A DNA stretch of 64,000 nucleotides from CAZELM01 sp964512995 (lineage in GTDB: Bacteria; CSSED10-310). A program made the position numbers and the translations under genes. Each line of letters begins with the position of its first letter. The first letter of the stretch is position 1. The notes beneath the pieces were generated by a model. The model saw nothing but the letters and a program-made list of their open reading frames with translations. It ran no database searches and was not told the DNA's origin. Positions 36,701 through 45,453 of the stretch are shown piece after piece. The DNA lies in contig CAZELM010000002.1 in the NCBI GenBank assembly GCA_964512995.1, positions 62,001 to 126,000 on the forward strand, read 5' to 3'.

Positions 36701-36805
36701 ACAGACGAACTCGCAGTTGTTGATTGTAAACATAACCGGATTGTCCGTCTGAGTTGTAAGATGCTGCTGGCAAAGCGCATGCCGATGGCTCTGTCAAAGA
36801 GTTAG
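33704..36805 (+). CDS. Membrane sulfatase-fold enzyme with C-terminal NHL propeller
   Basis: A 1033-residue protein; GGAGG lies just upstream. Residues 1-270 hold about seven membrane segments. The alkaline-phosphatase-fold catalytic domain spans about 335-700: D345 in LLSIDAVRSDHLS, a Thr (T385) in GGDTPNSINSFTSG where sulfatases have Cys/Ser, and D540-H541 in TSDHGEEFKEHG. A Thr nucleophile suggests transfer of a phospho-group, as in LtaS or phosphoethanolamine transferases, rather than sulfate removal; this is inference. After a polar linker (about 705-755) comes a six-bladed NHL propeller (about 760-1020; IYVADTFNQRVQKYD, IYVADSLNKEIKVF). Enzyme and propeller should both lie outside the inner membrane. 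Confidence 0.88.
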   Translation: MAEHNIISQKRIRFSHFLNAFLISGFLFGFFEIIYTTIRRSPSFIVPTEKYLFYLAILGLMVIMALILSFVWQGFYFLYSRLLVNRMGINFDSLRRIPNHLIFFCTWIFIYTNYELTLFFLKKFHNHDMISFTLALSQGIFVGFLLLCTAVFAQKNILHPQTKKMHGTRSRTIVSFIIRQIINPVYLSVLAILVLFQFNREWLGEVLDIPYLIFLTCFGCSTYAIYRLMKLHPFHFMNRLPFMITVLLLCLLTITSTAFTINYSNNLNVSIHKFSVIPDHILSDLSRVIDIKAFPALIKAPIESGDFDLKGYFEAKAQEFEYDDRPLAEIIGDTSDWNVILLSIDAVRSDHLSCYGYPFPTSPHLDTLAENGVLLERNYIQGGDTPNSINSFTSGIYAINFQRNATKLMKDILKEHGFTTGFVGYNEILKNHPFRQGYDDLVLFDTPYNEIFKSTSSEKMITEIKSMIDRNKDKRFFIYSHLLDPHAGYIRTPQTDQFVQSKQMLYDGEIAHTDFWIGNLIEHLEKLGLMDHTLLVITSDHGEEFKEHGNSWHGKFLYNESIHTPVIMNLPGIQGRRVKVPTGSVDIVPTILAFLGIEADPPRDGTNLLPLIYHGDHSALTPVYSMIPNANYKKFGVIFGPWKFIYNQKEKTFELYNYEIDPEERMNQVDRYPNVAKKLRDLLAEHYPNPKNPIPEIAADNVACDMDHDLALAPSEKKSGADPKKNDELGESTLPSKSVSQPSQSTDSSPPLHSNTELNEPRDVAFGPDCHYAVADFRNYRVAVFDQKDNLITQFGEKGNKISQFEDPCGIDFSKDNFIYVADTFNQRVQKYDASGNIVWTAGYRFCYPMDVVAASDGIWVSNTSMHELIKLDFNGKMTAKIVGAKGSKSALQKPVGIALDTEENIYVADSLNKEIKVFNREGTYLRSIPINGWQEQTYTLPYLCFDTDGHLFVTDPPNHRILAFNPATGEQIGQYPVEVGADTKSEFMFPMGVSYCPATDELAVVDCKHNRIVRLSCKMLLAKRMPMALSKS

Positions 36806-36843
36806 TCTGGCGACAGGGAAAAGCCTTTTAAAGAATAATCGAG

Positions 36844-36872
36844 TTGCGAAACATGACTGCCATTGGTATGGT
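36844..36872 (+). promoter_or_regulatory. Possible promoter upstream of the GT2 gene
   Basis: TTGCGA (36844-36849), 17 bases, then TATGGT (36867-36872), about 75 bases before the GT2 start. Each hexamer matches consensus at four positions only. Confidence 0.25.
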
Positions 36873-36946
36873 AAGTTTGTCATTAACGACTATTTGGCTC
36901 TGATTTTTTTCCAAACCCGCCATTCACAGGCACTATCACAGAATGC

Positions 36947-37897
36947 ATGGTCATGAAATTGGTCATTCAAATTCCGTGTTTTAATGAAGCTGGTACGTTG
37001 AAAGAAACGGTGAGTGAGCTCCCTGTCACATTGCCTGGTTTCGATGAAATCGAGGTTCTGGTCATTGACGATGGCTCTACTGATGACACTGTCCGGATTG
37101 CCGGGGAATTGGGTGTAAAAATTCTGAAGCTCGGGCATCATCAGGGATTGGCAAAGGCTTTTGCGCTTGGGCTGAAGGAATCGGTAAGATTGGGAGCCGA
37201 TATTGTTGTCAATACCGATGCGGATAATCAATATCAGGCAGGTTGTATTCCGGAGTTGATCAAACCCATTCTGGCCGATCAGGCGGATATTGTTGTTGGA
37301 TGTCGTCCAATCGACCAGATTGCTCATTTTTCCCCCACCAAAAAGTTGCTCCAGAAATTCGGGAGTCGCATGGTTCGATTTTTTGCAGGAACAAAGGTTC
37401 CAGATATGACATCCGGGTTTCGGGCTTATTCCCGCTCGGCAGCCAGAAAACTACGGGTTTTTTCGGATTTTTCCTATACCATTGAGACCATTATTCAAGC
37501 GGGTCGGAATGGTTTACGGGTGTTCTGGGTACCCATTACCATCAATCCCCCGACTCGGCCGAGTCGGCTATTCACCAGTAATTGGCACTATATCCGAAAA
37601 CAGACCGTCACGATTATTCGAATCTGGTCTTTGTACAGTCCGGTCAAGCTGTTTTCCCGAGCTGGTATTGCTGGACTTGGCCTGGGAATGCTTCTATTCT
37701 TACGTTTTATCTTCTACTATATTGCCTCATGGCCCGGTCCCTCCGGAAAAGTTCAAAGCTTAGTCATCGCCTCCATTTTGTTGATTTTTGGCCTTCTCCT
37801 TTTACTCATCGGCGTTCTCGCCGATGTCATCGCCATCAACCGAAAGCTCCTTGAGGATGTATTGGATCATCTGGATGAAAAAAATAACAACAGGTGA
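36947..37897 (+). CDS. GT2 polyprenyl-phosphate glycosyltransferase with two C-terminal membrane helices
   Basis: A 316-residue enzyme. The GT-A catalytic domain spans 1-225: IQIPCFNEAGTLKETV, VLVIDDGSTDDT, HHQGLAKAFALGL, and D-x-D in VVNTDADNQYQ; the DMTSGFRAYSRSAARKL segment is standard for this group. Two membrane helices follow (about 240-265 and 275-300). It is of the DPM1/GtrB type, making lipid-phosphate sugars. That is the donor class used by the GT-C enzymes encoded next, so it may feed them. The start may be 36947 or 36953. The next gene starts four bases after its stop. Confidence 0.92.
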   Translation: MVMKLVIQIPCFNEAGTLKETVSELPVTLPGFDEIEVLVIDDGSTDDTVRIAGELGVKILKLGHHQGLAKAFALGLKESVRLGADIVVNTDADNQYQAGCIPELIKPILADQADIVVGCRPIDQIAHFSPTKKLLQKFGSRMVRFFAGTKVPDMTSGFRAYSRSAARKLRVFSDFSYTIETIIQAGRNGLRVFWVPITINPPTRPSRLFTSNWHYIRKQTVTIIRIWSLYSPVKLFSRAGIAGLGLGMLLFLRFIFYYIASWPGPSGKVQSLVIASILLIFGLLLLLIGVLADVIAINRKLLEDVLDHLDEKNNNR

Positions 37898-37901
37898 CAG
37901 A

Positions 37902-40886
37902 ATGAAGAATAAATCTGTATTGAATTTTTTTATTTTCATCGCCATTTTCCCTTTTTTCGTTTTTGGTTGCGGTGATGCAATACCCAAACGGGTGCTGAAT
38001 CGTCAGATCCAGCAAATTGGCAGCCGGGGCTCTGAGCCGGGGCAGTTTCTGGAGCCTCGAGGGCTCTGTTACACTCCCGCAGGAAACTTCCTGGTCACGG
38101 ATTTCCGAAATTTCAGAATTCAGGAATTGAAGACAGATGGCTCGCCGGTTCAGCAATGGGGGGGCAAAGGCAATGGTCCGGGTCAGTTGAATGACCCAAC
38201 CTGTGCAGCGATGGACAGCCAGGGAAATCTGTATGTTGTCGATACATGGAATCATCGGATTCAGAAGTATGACACATCTGGAACCTGGACACCCGAATGG
38301 GCGCAAGGTGGAGGGTTTTATGCACCACGGGGTATCGCTATCGATCAGCACGATCGGGTTTATATTGCCAATACCAGCTTTCATGAGATCAAAGTATTCA
38401 ACCCGGATGGAACACTCGCCTTCACCTGGGGCAATCATTCCGCATCTCCAGAAACATTTCACGACCCGGTTGGACTGACGTTTGGCCCGGAAGGTAACCT
38501 GTACGTCGCGGATACAGGTAACCACAGAGTCAAAATTATCGATACAACCGGAGCGACCATCAAGACATTGCCGGTTACGGAATGGAAGAAGGAGACATTT
38601 AATGAAGCGTATATCGCGGTAGGCTCCGACGGCAAGATTTATATCACGTCACCATTAACGAATACCATCGGCGTTTATATGTCTGATGGGGAAGCATACA
38701 GCCGGTTTGGTGAACCGGGAAGCGGACCGGAACAATTGAATTTTCCGATCGGTATTGTCGTTGACAAGGAAAATAATATTTTCATATCTGATTGTCTGAA
38801 TCACCGGATCGTAAAATATGCACCAGCCCCTGCTATACCCAAACCAACCCATGCTCCACCATCACCTCAGGACCGGCTCATCTCCATATCACGGATTATC
38901 ATCGACCTGATCGCCTTGTTCATCATCATCCGATGGGTGCTCACCAAGTTTATCCTGCGAACTATGACACCGGTCGAAACTCGAAAATATCATCTGTATC
39001 CAGCGCTCAAAAGCAGGCTGGCCAGAGATTCAGGATTATCATACATACTGATGATCTTTGGAATCATTCTTCTGACATGCGCCATCATCAGTTTCAGCAG
39101 GAACCGGCCTTCCCTGGGTTCTCTCCTGATGCTATCCGGAATCGGACTCTCCTTTATTGCAGGAATTCCCTTTTCGTTCAGCAGGATGATACTCCATCAT
39201 CTTCCTCCCATGAATAAACACCTGCGGATGATCAGTTTTGGAATCCTGATACTCGTCACCGTTGGATTGCGTTTGTATAAGCTCGATGAAATTCCATGGG
39301 GGATCAACAATGATGCCGCGTGGAATGGAATTTATGCGCAACGAATTTTAAATGGTGAACCATATACTCCTTTTACCACGGAGTGTTGGGGAAAAAGCAC
39401 ACTGTATATGTATCTCGTTGCGTTGACATTCAAATGCTTTGGAGTTGGCAGATATATTCTCTATATTCCGTGTATAACTGCAGGTATACTGGGTGTCGTG
39501 TTCCTGTTTTTTCTCTTCCAGCATCTGTTTGGAACCCGATTCGCCATGATTGCATCCTTTATCTATTCCGATCTGGCCTGGATGATCACATTTGGCCGGA
39601 CCGGATATCGGGCGATTCTGGCACCATTATGTCTGGCACTGACCTGCTGGCTCTACTATCAGGCGGTTGATGCCTCAAGCTGGTGGAAACGTCAGCTCTA
39701 TTATATGGGCTCCGGTTTATTTATCGGAATCGGGCTGCAAACGTATTTTTCTTTTCGTGGTATCCCATTATTGATGATCGTTGTAGGGATTCATACCTGG
39801 ATCACAAAAAAAAAATTTATGCGACAAAACTGGTGGGGTCTATCGGCACTATTTATCGTATCCGTTGCTGCATATATGCCAACCATCATCTACGCATCCC
39901 AGTTCTGGCATCCTGGGGAACCATTGCAGAATAATATTTCTCATATCCTGGAATCCCCCTTGATGGGACGGCAAAATGCCCTTTTCGTGGGATCCAAAAT
40001 CAAGTCCGCTGGATCTCTGGAACCGTTGTTCCACAATATCTCCAGGAATCTGCTCATTTACCACTACCAGGCAAGGGTGGGCAATTTTTTCAATAATGAA
40101 TGGCCCATACTCAGCCGGCCGGCCGGTCTGTTTTTAGCGATGGGTTTTGGGGTCTTCTTACGCGCCTTGTTTAAACGGGGATCTATCCTCGTCATCCTCA
40201 TCTTTTGTTTTGGAACGCTTCCATCCATTTTATCCGAACCGGATGCCACGCGATTGATCATGGTTCCAATGGCGTTGGCGGCTTTTATTGGAGCTGGCAT
40301 CACGTCCGCATGCCATCTCATTCCTGCCTCCTATTTTGAACGATGGTATGCCCCTTTATCTATCCTGCTTGTTTTCTGGGTGATGGCTTCGGAGTTCCAG
40401 CTTTATTTCCATAAAATGGGCAATGATTACTATGCCCAGTACGGCTATGCATTAAAACATACTCTGATCGGCGAAAAGGGATTGGAGCTATCCCGAAACA
40501 ATCATTTATACATCTCGCAGGGACACTTTATCGATACACCAAAGTTTATTTGTTATGGCGTTCCCGGGAATGTATTTTCGATTACTGATGGGGAAGTGAT
40601 CGATTTTATCTCAACCGAACGCCTTCTGGACAATCTCGACCGCGTATTAAGTCAACCCCATGAACCGGGGAAAGGACTTGCGTTCGTATTTGAAAACGAC
40701 CCGAAAAATGTCCCGTTAATACGAAAGGTGCGAACCAGGTATCCGAAAGGAATCTACGAAGTTTTCTATGACAATCGGCTGACAACTGATCCCATCTTTT
40801 TCACGGTTGTCATCCCGGAGGATCAACTGGAAGCACCCATCATTCCCGATCTTTCGATGGAATCAGAGACACAGAGGGAGTCATAA
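37902..40886 (+). CDS. Lipoprotein-like NHL propeller fused to GT39-like membrane glycosyltransferase
   Basis: A 994-residue protein; the start at 37902 has AGGTGA 6 bases upstream, and the longer frame to 37788 overlaps the GT2 gene. Residues 1-24 look like a lipoprotein signal ending FFVFGC-GD (Phe at -2 is unusual). A six-bladed NHL propeller follows at about 37-308 (LYVVDTWNHRIQKYD, LYVADTGNHRVKIID). From about 333 on there are about 12 membrane helices of the PMT/GT39 type. In the first large loop the motif is NNDAAWNG (D471-A472), where family members have D-E. The order, propeller first, is the reverse of its neighbours. Lipidation and activity are inferred. Confidence 0.87.
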   Translation: MKNKSVLNFFIFIAIFPFFVFGCGDAIPKRVLNRQIQQIGSRGSEPGQFLEPRGLCYTPAGNFLVTDFRNFRIQELKTDGSPVQQWGGKGNGPGQLNDPTCAAMDSQGNLYVVDTWNHRIQKYDTSGTWTPEWAQGGGFYAPRGIAIDQHDRVYIANTSFHEIKVFNPDGTLAFTWGNHSASPETFHDPVGLTFGPEGNLYVADTGNHRVKIIDTTGATIKTLPVTEWKKETFNEAYIAVGSDGKIYITSPLTNTIGVYMSDGEAYSRFGEPGSGPEQLNFPIGIVVDKENNIFISDCLNHRIVKYAPAPAIPKPTHAPPSPQDRLISISRIIIDLIALFIIIRWVLTKFILRTMTPVETRKYHLYPALKSRLARDSGLSYILMIFGIILLTCAIISFSRNRPSLGSLLMLSGIGLSFIAGIPFSFSRMILHHLPPMNKHLRMISFGILILVTVGLRLYKLDEIPWGINNDAAWNGIYAQRILNGEPYTPFTTECWGKSTLYMYLVALTFKCFGVGRYILYIPCITAGILGVVFLFFLFQHLFGTRFAMIASFIYSDLAWMITFGRTGYRAILAPLCLALTCWLYYQAVDASSWWKRQLYYMGSGLFIGIGLQTYFSFRGIPLLMIVVGIHTWITKKKFMRQNWWGLSALFIVSVAAYMPTIIYASQFWHPGEPLQNNISHILESPLMGRQNALFVGSKIKSAGSLEPLFHNISRNLLIYHYQARVGNFFNNEWPILSRPAGLFLAMGFGVFLRALFKRGSILVILIFCFGTLPSILSEPDATRLIMVPMALAAFIGAGITSACHLIPASYFERWYAPLSILLVFWVMASEFQLYFHKMGNDYYAQYGYALKHTLIGEKGLELSRNNHLYISQGHFIDTPKFICYGVPGNVFSITDGEVIDFISTERLLDNLDRVLSQPHEPGKGLAFVFENDPKNVPLIRKVRTRYPKGIYEVFYDNRLTTDPIFFTVVIPEDQLEAPIIPDLSMESETQRES

Positions 40887-40946
40887 TTCGGAGTCCAGCG
40901 TGTTAGGATGTGGTTTGGCTCAGTATCAAAAACTCGTGGTAGTCCG

Positions 40947-43106
40947 ATGCCGCCTTCATTGATAAAAACCGACAAACCTGTTCCACAGGGATCACAGGAT
41001 CACCATCTCTCAGTCATTCATCGGGGAATACTCATCAGCATTGTGCTGTTTGCATTCGGTATCCGATTGTATGAAGTGGGTGACATTCCCGCCGGATTTT
41101 TTGTCGATGAAGCATCGATCGGATATCATGCATACTCCCTCGGAGGCTGGGGGATCGATGGGAATGGCGTCCGATTCCCGTTATACATCAATGAAATCGC
41201 CGGTGTTCAAAAGAATCCGGTGTACATCTATGCTGCCATTCTCCCGGTCAAATTATTCGGTTTGAATGAAACCGCGGTGCGAGGCACCAGTGTATTTTTT
41301 GGAACACTTGCTGTAATCGGCGTGTTCTGGCTCATGTTCGAACTCCATGGACCGATCGCAGGGATCATCGCTGCTGCGTTACTCAGTATTACACCTTGGC
41401 ACTTTCATTTCAGCCGGATCGCGTTCGAGCTGATATCCTTCCCAAGTTTATTCATTCTGGGCTTCGCTTTCCTGATACGGGCAATCAAGAAAGGCGGCTG
41501 GAACTGGGCTGCTGGAGCCATTATGATGGGATTGACGATTCATACGTATGTAATGGCTGTTCCTTTCCTCCCGCCTTTCCTTCTTTTCTTCTGCGTACTC
41601 TATGCACCGGAAATATTCAAACACCGGAAATATGTGCTAATCAGCGTGTTGATGTTCGCCATCATCGTAACACCGGCAATCATCAACCGGTTGAACACGA
41701 AAAACACCCTTCATTACCGGGCCGCCGTTTGGGTGAGTCAGGACACTCAGACTGCTGTAAAAGAAAAAGTCTTAACCTTCTGGAACCATTATAAAGCGTT
41801 TTTTTCGTATGATTTTTTATTTCAGACTGGCGACATGAATCCAAGACATTCGGTCAAGAACCATGGTCTTTTATATCCTTCTTTTCTCCCTTTACTGATT
41901 CTCAGTGCGCCCTTCCTGATTTTCCCGTTCAAACGCCATAGTATCCTGCTGTTGTTATGGCTCGGATTATTTCCATTTGGAGCCGCTCTCACGACGGATC
42001 TATACGCAACACGCTCCATCATGGGCAGTCCGCTGGCTGCAATTTTCATTTCCATATCCGTAGCTCGACTCTGGATTATAATTGCCGGGATTCGCTGGAG
42101 ATGCGTACGTTGGCCGACAAATGCCTTACTGCTCGGGCTGGTGTTTCTCCCCATCATTCCGGAATCCTATCGATATTTTAAGATATATTTCGAAAAATAC
42201 AGTGAAATGTCCGCTCAGGGTTTCAATGGATTTCAATACGGGTATCGCCAGATCATCCATTTTATGGAGGCACATTCTGAGGAATACCCACAAAAAATGT
42301 TGACCGCAACCGATGTCAACTATCCAGATGTTTATGTAAATTTCTATGCCCAACTCAATCCTGTCGAGTTCAGCCGAACAAAAAATACCGGTTATATCGT
42401 CCTCCGGCCATTCAACTATTCGGCATACAATCTGGATCAACCAACGATTTATGCGCTCCGTGAACAGGAACTGCACTATTTCGAAGATTATACTATCAAG
42501 GATACGATCATCGATCCGAATGGCGACATTGATTTTATTGTAGCCGATGTGAGAAAACGGAAAGTCTTTCTGACAGAATGGTCTGTGATCGGCGTATTCG
42601 AAAGAGCAGCTCCCGATCAATGTGATGAAACATACTCCTTTCCATTTCAAACCTTTGGTCAGGAGCGTCAGGGACTGAATGGGGTGGTTCATTGGAAGAA
42701 ATTGACAACGACGTATGTCAACCTGGAATTCCAGGAATTTTTGCAGGATTCCGATCCCAAGCATCCGAAGAATCCGGAAAACTGTTCCGCCGAAGCGGTT
42801 ACATATATCTACCTCCCGGAAGCACAAAATGGATATCTGGAATTTTTTGGCTCCAATGACTATCTGGTGATCTGGGTAAATGGAAGGAAAATACTAGGTT
42901 CCACAGCAATCAGTGGTTCACTCCAGAGAATGAGCGGACTATTTCAATCTGGCTGGAATGAGATATTTGTACGAAGTTGCGAAGGGTTGGGGGATTGGTA
43001 CCTCGCCATGACTATCACCGATGAAAATGGGAAATCGATTCCAGGCATGATTCAGCAGGCAACCCCACCCATTGAATATCGTGTTATTCCGGAGACAAAT
43101 CGTTGA
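40947..43106 (+). CDS. GT39-like glycosyltransferase with C-terminal beta-sandwich (paralog 1)
   Basis: A 719-residue protein. Membrane helices of the PMT/GT39 type fill about 25-430; the first loop holds D54-E55 in PAGFFVDEASIGYHAY, the expected catalytic motif. The C-terminal soluble part (about 560-710) has the look of a PA14/jelly-roll beta-sandwich: YLEFFGSNDYLVIWVNGRKI, FQSGWNEIFVRSCEG, WYLAMTITDENG. It should act outside the inner membrane using a lipid-phosphate sugar. It aligns over its full length with the next gene, so they arose by tandem duplication. The start at 40947 is chosen by that alignment; a frame from 40908 exists. Confidence 0.84.
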   Translation: MPPSLIKTDKPVPQGSQDHHLSVIHRGILISIVLFAFGIRLYEVGDIPAGFFVDEASIGYHAYSLGGWGIDGNGVRFPLYINEIAGVQKNPVYIYAAILPVKLFGLNETAVRGTSVFFGTLAVIGVFWLMFELHGPIAGIIAAALLSITPWHFHFSRIAFELISFPSLFILGFAFLIRAIKKGGWNWAAGAIMMGLTIHTYVMAVPFLPPFLLFFCVLYAPEIFKHRKYVLISVLMFAIIVTPAIINRLNTKNTLHYRAAVWVSQDTQTAVKEKVLTFWNHYKAFFSYDFLFQTGDMNPRHSVKNHGLLYPSFLPLLILSAPFLIFPFKRHSILLLLWLGLFPFGAALTTDLYATRSIMGSPLAAIFISISVARLWIIIAGIRWRCVRWPTNALLLGLVFLPIIPESYRYFKIYFEKYSEMSAQGFNGFQYGYRQIIHFMEAHSEEYPQKMLTATDVNYPDVYVNFYAQLNPVEFSRTKNTGYIVLRPFNYSAYNLDQPTIYALREQELHYFEDYTIKDTIIDPNGDIDFIVADVRKRKVFLTEWSVIGVFERAAPDQCDETYSFPFQTFGQERQGLNGVVHWKKLTTTYVNLEFQEFLQDSDPKHPKNPENCSAEAVTYIYLPEAQNGYLEFFGSNDYLVIWVNGRKILGSTAISGSLQRMSGLFQSGWNEIFVRSCEGLGDWYLAMTITDENGKSIPGMIQQATPPIEYRVIPETNR

Positions 43107-43159
43107 TTCATCACGCTGTCAGGAACCTGGTCTTCACTTCGACAGGAGGATATAAAACA

Positions 43160-43188
43160 TTGAATCGGCGGCAGAGTTGGCTTATAGT
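43160..43188 (+). promoter_or_regulatory. Candidate promoter of the second GT39-like paralog
   Basis: TTGAAT (43160-43165), a 17-base spacer and TATAGT (43183-43188). Transcription would begin near 43195, after the upstream in-frame ATG at 43191. That supports the ATG at 43221, which has its own GGAG, as the true start. Confidence 0.5.
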
Positions 43189-43220
43189 ATATGGGAAGAA
43201 TTGAGAATAGCGGAGACGCC

Positions 43221-45362
43221 ATGATAAGAGAAAAACCCAAAAAATCCCCATTTCTTACTCCGGGAAGAATTTCCACACTGCAATGGATACTGCTTGGAAT
43301 TATTTTTTTATTCACGTTTGGAATCCGATTCTACAAGATTACAGATGTGCCAGCCGGGTTCTACTGCGATGAAGCATCGATTGGCTACAACGCTTTTACA
43401 CTTGGCGGATGGGGGATCGATGATACTGGAGCGAAATTTCCGTTATACATCAAATCATTTGGCGTCCAGAAGAATCCCGTGTTCGTCTATTCCGCCATCA
43501 TTCCGGTCAAATTGTTTGGATTATCCGAACGAAGTGTCCGGCTGACGAGTGTTATGTTCGGTTCATTCACAGTATTGGGTATCTTCTGGCTCATGTATGA
43601 AATATGGGGGGCGATCGCCGGGCTGGCTGCAGCGGCTTTTCTCAGTGTCACACCGTGGAATTTCCATTTCAGCAGAATCGCATTCGAATTGATTTCCATG
43701 CCATGCGTGTTCGTTTTCGGCCTGGCAGCACTTGTCCGGAGCCTCAGGAAAGGTCGGTGGTATTGGGTATGGGCCGGCATCCTGCTCGGGATCTCCATTC
43801 ATACCTATATCATGATCACGGTTTTTCTCCCCCTTTTTCTTCTCCTGTTTACCATTCTTTACGTGCCCGATCTCTGGTTCCATCGAAAATTTGTTTCACT
43901 GGGTCTCCTCTGTTTTCTCCTGTTTGCCGCTCCTGCGATCTATTACCATTTCACGACAAAGGATACACTTCACTTCCATGCGTCCTCATGGCTGAACAGC
44001 TCCGAAGGAAGAAACCTTTCAGAGAAAGCCCGGTTATTCTGGGACCATTACAAGCAATATTACTCCTATGGATTTCTCTTTGAACATGGGGATGTCAACG
44101 CACGGCATTCTGTCAAAGGACACGGAGAGATCTATCGATCGTTTATCCCGATGGCAGGACTCGGCATCTTACTCATGCTGATCCCTCTCCGCCGCATCAA
44201 TCTGCTGTTATTATGGTGGCTCGCAATTTTCCCGGTAGGAGCGGCTTTCACAAATGATACCTATGCCACACGATCCATCATGGGGAGTCCTTTGCCGTCG
44301 ATTTTCTCCGCTGCGGCATTTATCCACGTTTGGGCCTTGTTTCGCTGGATCAAATGGCGATGGCTGAGGTGGCCGCTTCATTCGATCTTGATCGGAGCAG
44401 CTTTTATTCCGGTCGGACAGGATGCCTGGGTGTATTTTCAAAAATACTTCATGGAATACAACAAAATGTCGGCATCGGGTATCTATGGATTTCAGTTTGG
44501 GTATCGGGAAGCCATCGCATTTATGGAAGAACGCGCTGACCAATATCCACAACGTCTCTTTTCCGCTACCAATGTCAATAATCCCGATATTTTCGCCAAT
44601 TTTTACAAGAAGATAGATCCCCATGAATGGCTGGCGACATTTAATAATGGCTATAAATTCCTCCGGCCATTCGATTACCCGATGTACAGCCTGGATGTCC
44701 CAACGCTTTTTGCATTACCTGAAAACGAGTTGTATTACTTTGATGATTACGACATCCTGCATCGGGTGATCGATGCCAATAATCTCCCGGAATTTACCAT
44801 CGCCCATATCAAAAAGAGAAAAACACCTTTACTTCAATGGTCCTTGATGGGGCTTTTCGATAATCAGGAAGCAGAAACACATGGACTGCCCTATCCGCAT
44901 CCCTATCGTTCGATCAATGAGGAACGGGATGGATTGAGCGGCAAAGTCCATTGGCGACCCTATGAAGGCAGATATGTGCTGCTCGAATTCCAGGAATTTT
45001 TCAAGGGAATGGATCCCCGATATAGCCCTGGTAATCCGGAGGATGTCTATGCTGAAGGCGTCACCTACCTGTCATTCCCCAAAGAAACGACCTGTACCTT
45101 GGAATATTGGGGAACAAATGATCATCTGGCACTCTGGTTGAATGGCCAGAACATTCTGTCATCAACATTGATCGGCGATTACATGAATAAGCTCCGATTG
45201 ACGTTTCGAGAGGGCTGGAACGAGATCTTTTTCAGAAGTTGTGAACAGGCGGGAGACTGGTATGTGATCTTTGTGTTAATGGATGAGTCTGGTCGATCTT
45301 ATGATAATCTGATTCAACAACCGTTTCCTCCGGAAGGTTTCGATCTGAACCAGACGGAGTAA
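43221..45362 (+). CDS. GT39-like glycosyltransferase with C-terminal beta-sandwich (paralog 2)
   Basis: A 713-residue protein, clearly homologous along its whole length to the preceding gene. The first loop has D50-E51 in PAGFYCDEASIGYNAF, then LGGWGIDDTGAKFPLY, both nearly the same as in the paralog. About 10-11 membrane helices follow up to about residue 420. The C-terminal beta-sandwich shows TLEYWGTNDHLALWLNGQNI, FREGWNEIFFRSCEQ and WYVIFVLMDESG. The start at 43221 has GGAG upstream and fits the promoter. Two close but distinct copies suggest two sugar donors or two acceptors. Confidence 0.85.
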   Translation: MIREKPKKSPFLTPGRISTLQWILLGIIFLFTFGIRFYKITDVPAGFYCDEASIGYNAFTLGGWGIDDTGAKFPLYIKSFGVQKNPVFVYSAIIPVKLFGLSERSVRLTSVMFGSFTVLGIFWLMYEIWGAIAGLAAAAFLSVTPWNFHFSRIAFELISMPCVFVFGLAALVRSLRKGRWYWVWAGILLGISIHTYIMITVFLPLFLLLFTILYVPDLWFHRKFVSLGLLCFLLFAAPAIYYHFTTKDTLHFHASSWLNSSEGRNLSEKARLFWDHYKQYYSYGFLFEHGDVNARHSVKGHGEIYRSFIPMAGLGILLMLIPLRRINLLLLWWLAIFPVGAAFTNDTYATRSIMGSPLPSIFSAAAFIHVWALFRWIKWRWLRWPLHSILIGAAFIPVGQDAWVYFQKYFMEYNKMSASGIYGFQFGYREAIAFMEERADQYPQRLFSATNVNNPDIFANFYKKIDPHEWLATFNNGYKFLRPFDYPMYSLDVPTLFALPENELYYFDDYDILHRVIDANNLPEFTIAHIKKRKTPLLQWSLMGLFDNQEAETHGLPYPHPYRSINEERDGLSGKVHWRPYEGRYVLLEFQEFFKGMDPRYSPGNPEDVYAEGVTYLSFPKETTCTLEYWGTNDHLALWLNGQNILSSTLIGDYMNKLRLTFREGWNEIFFRSCEQAGDWYVIFVLMDESGRSYDNLIQQPFPPEGFDLNQTE

Positions 45363-45453
45363 ACTGATTTTCTTATGTTTTATGGGTACCCTTGATAGAA
45401 TGTATTCTGTTCGGTACCTATTCGTTTTCTTTCAGTGAAACAGGGCTATTTTG

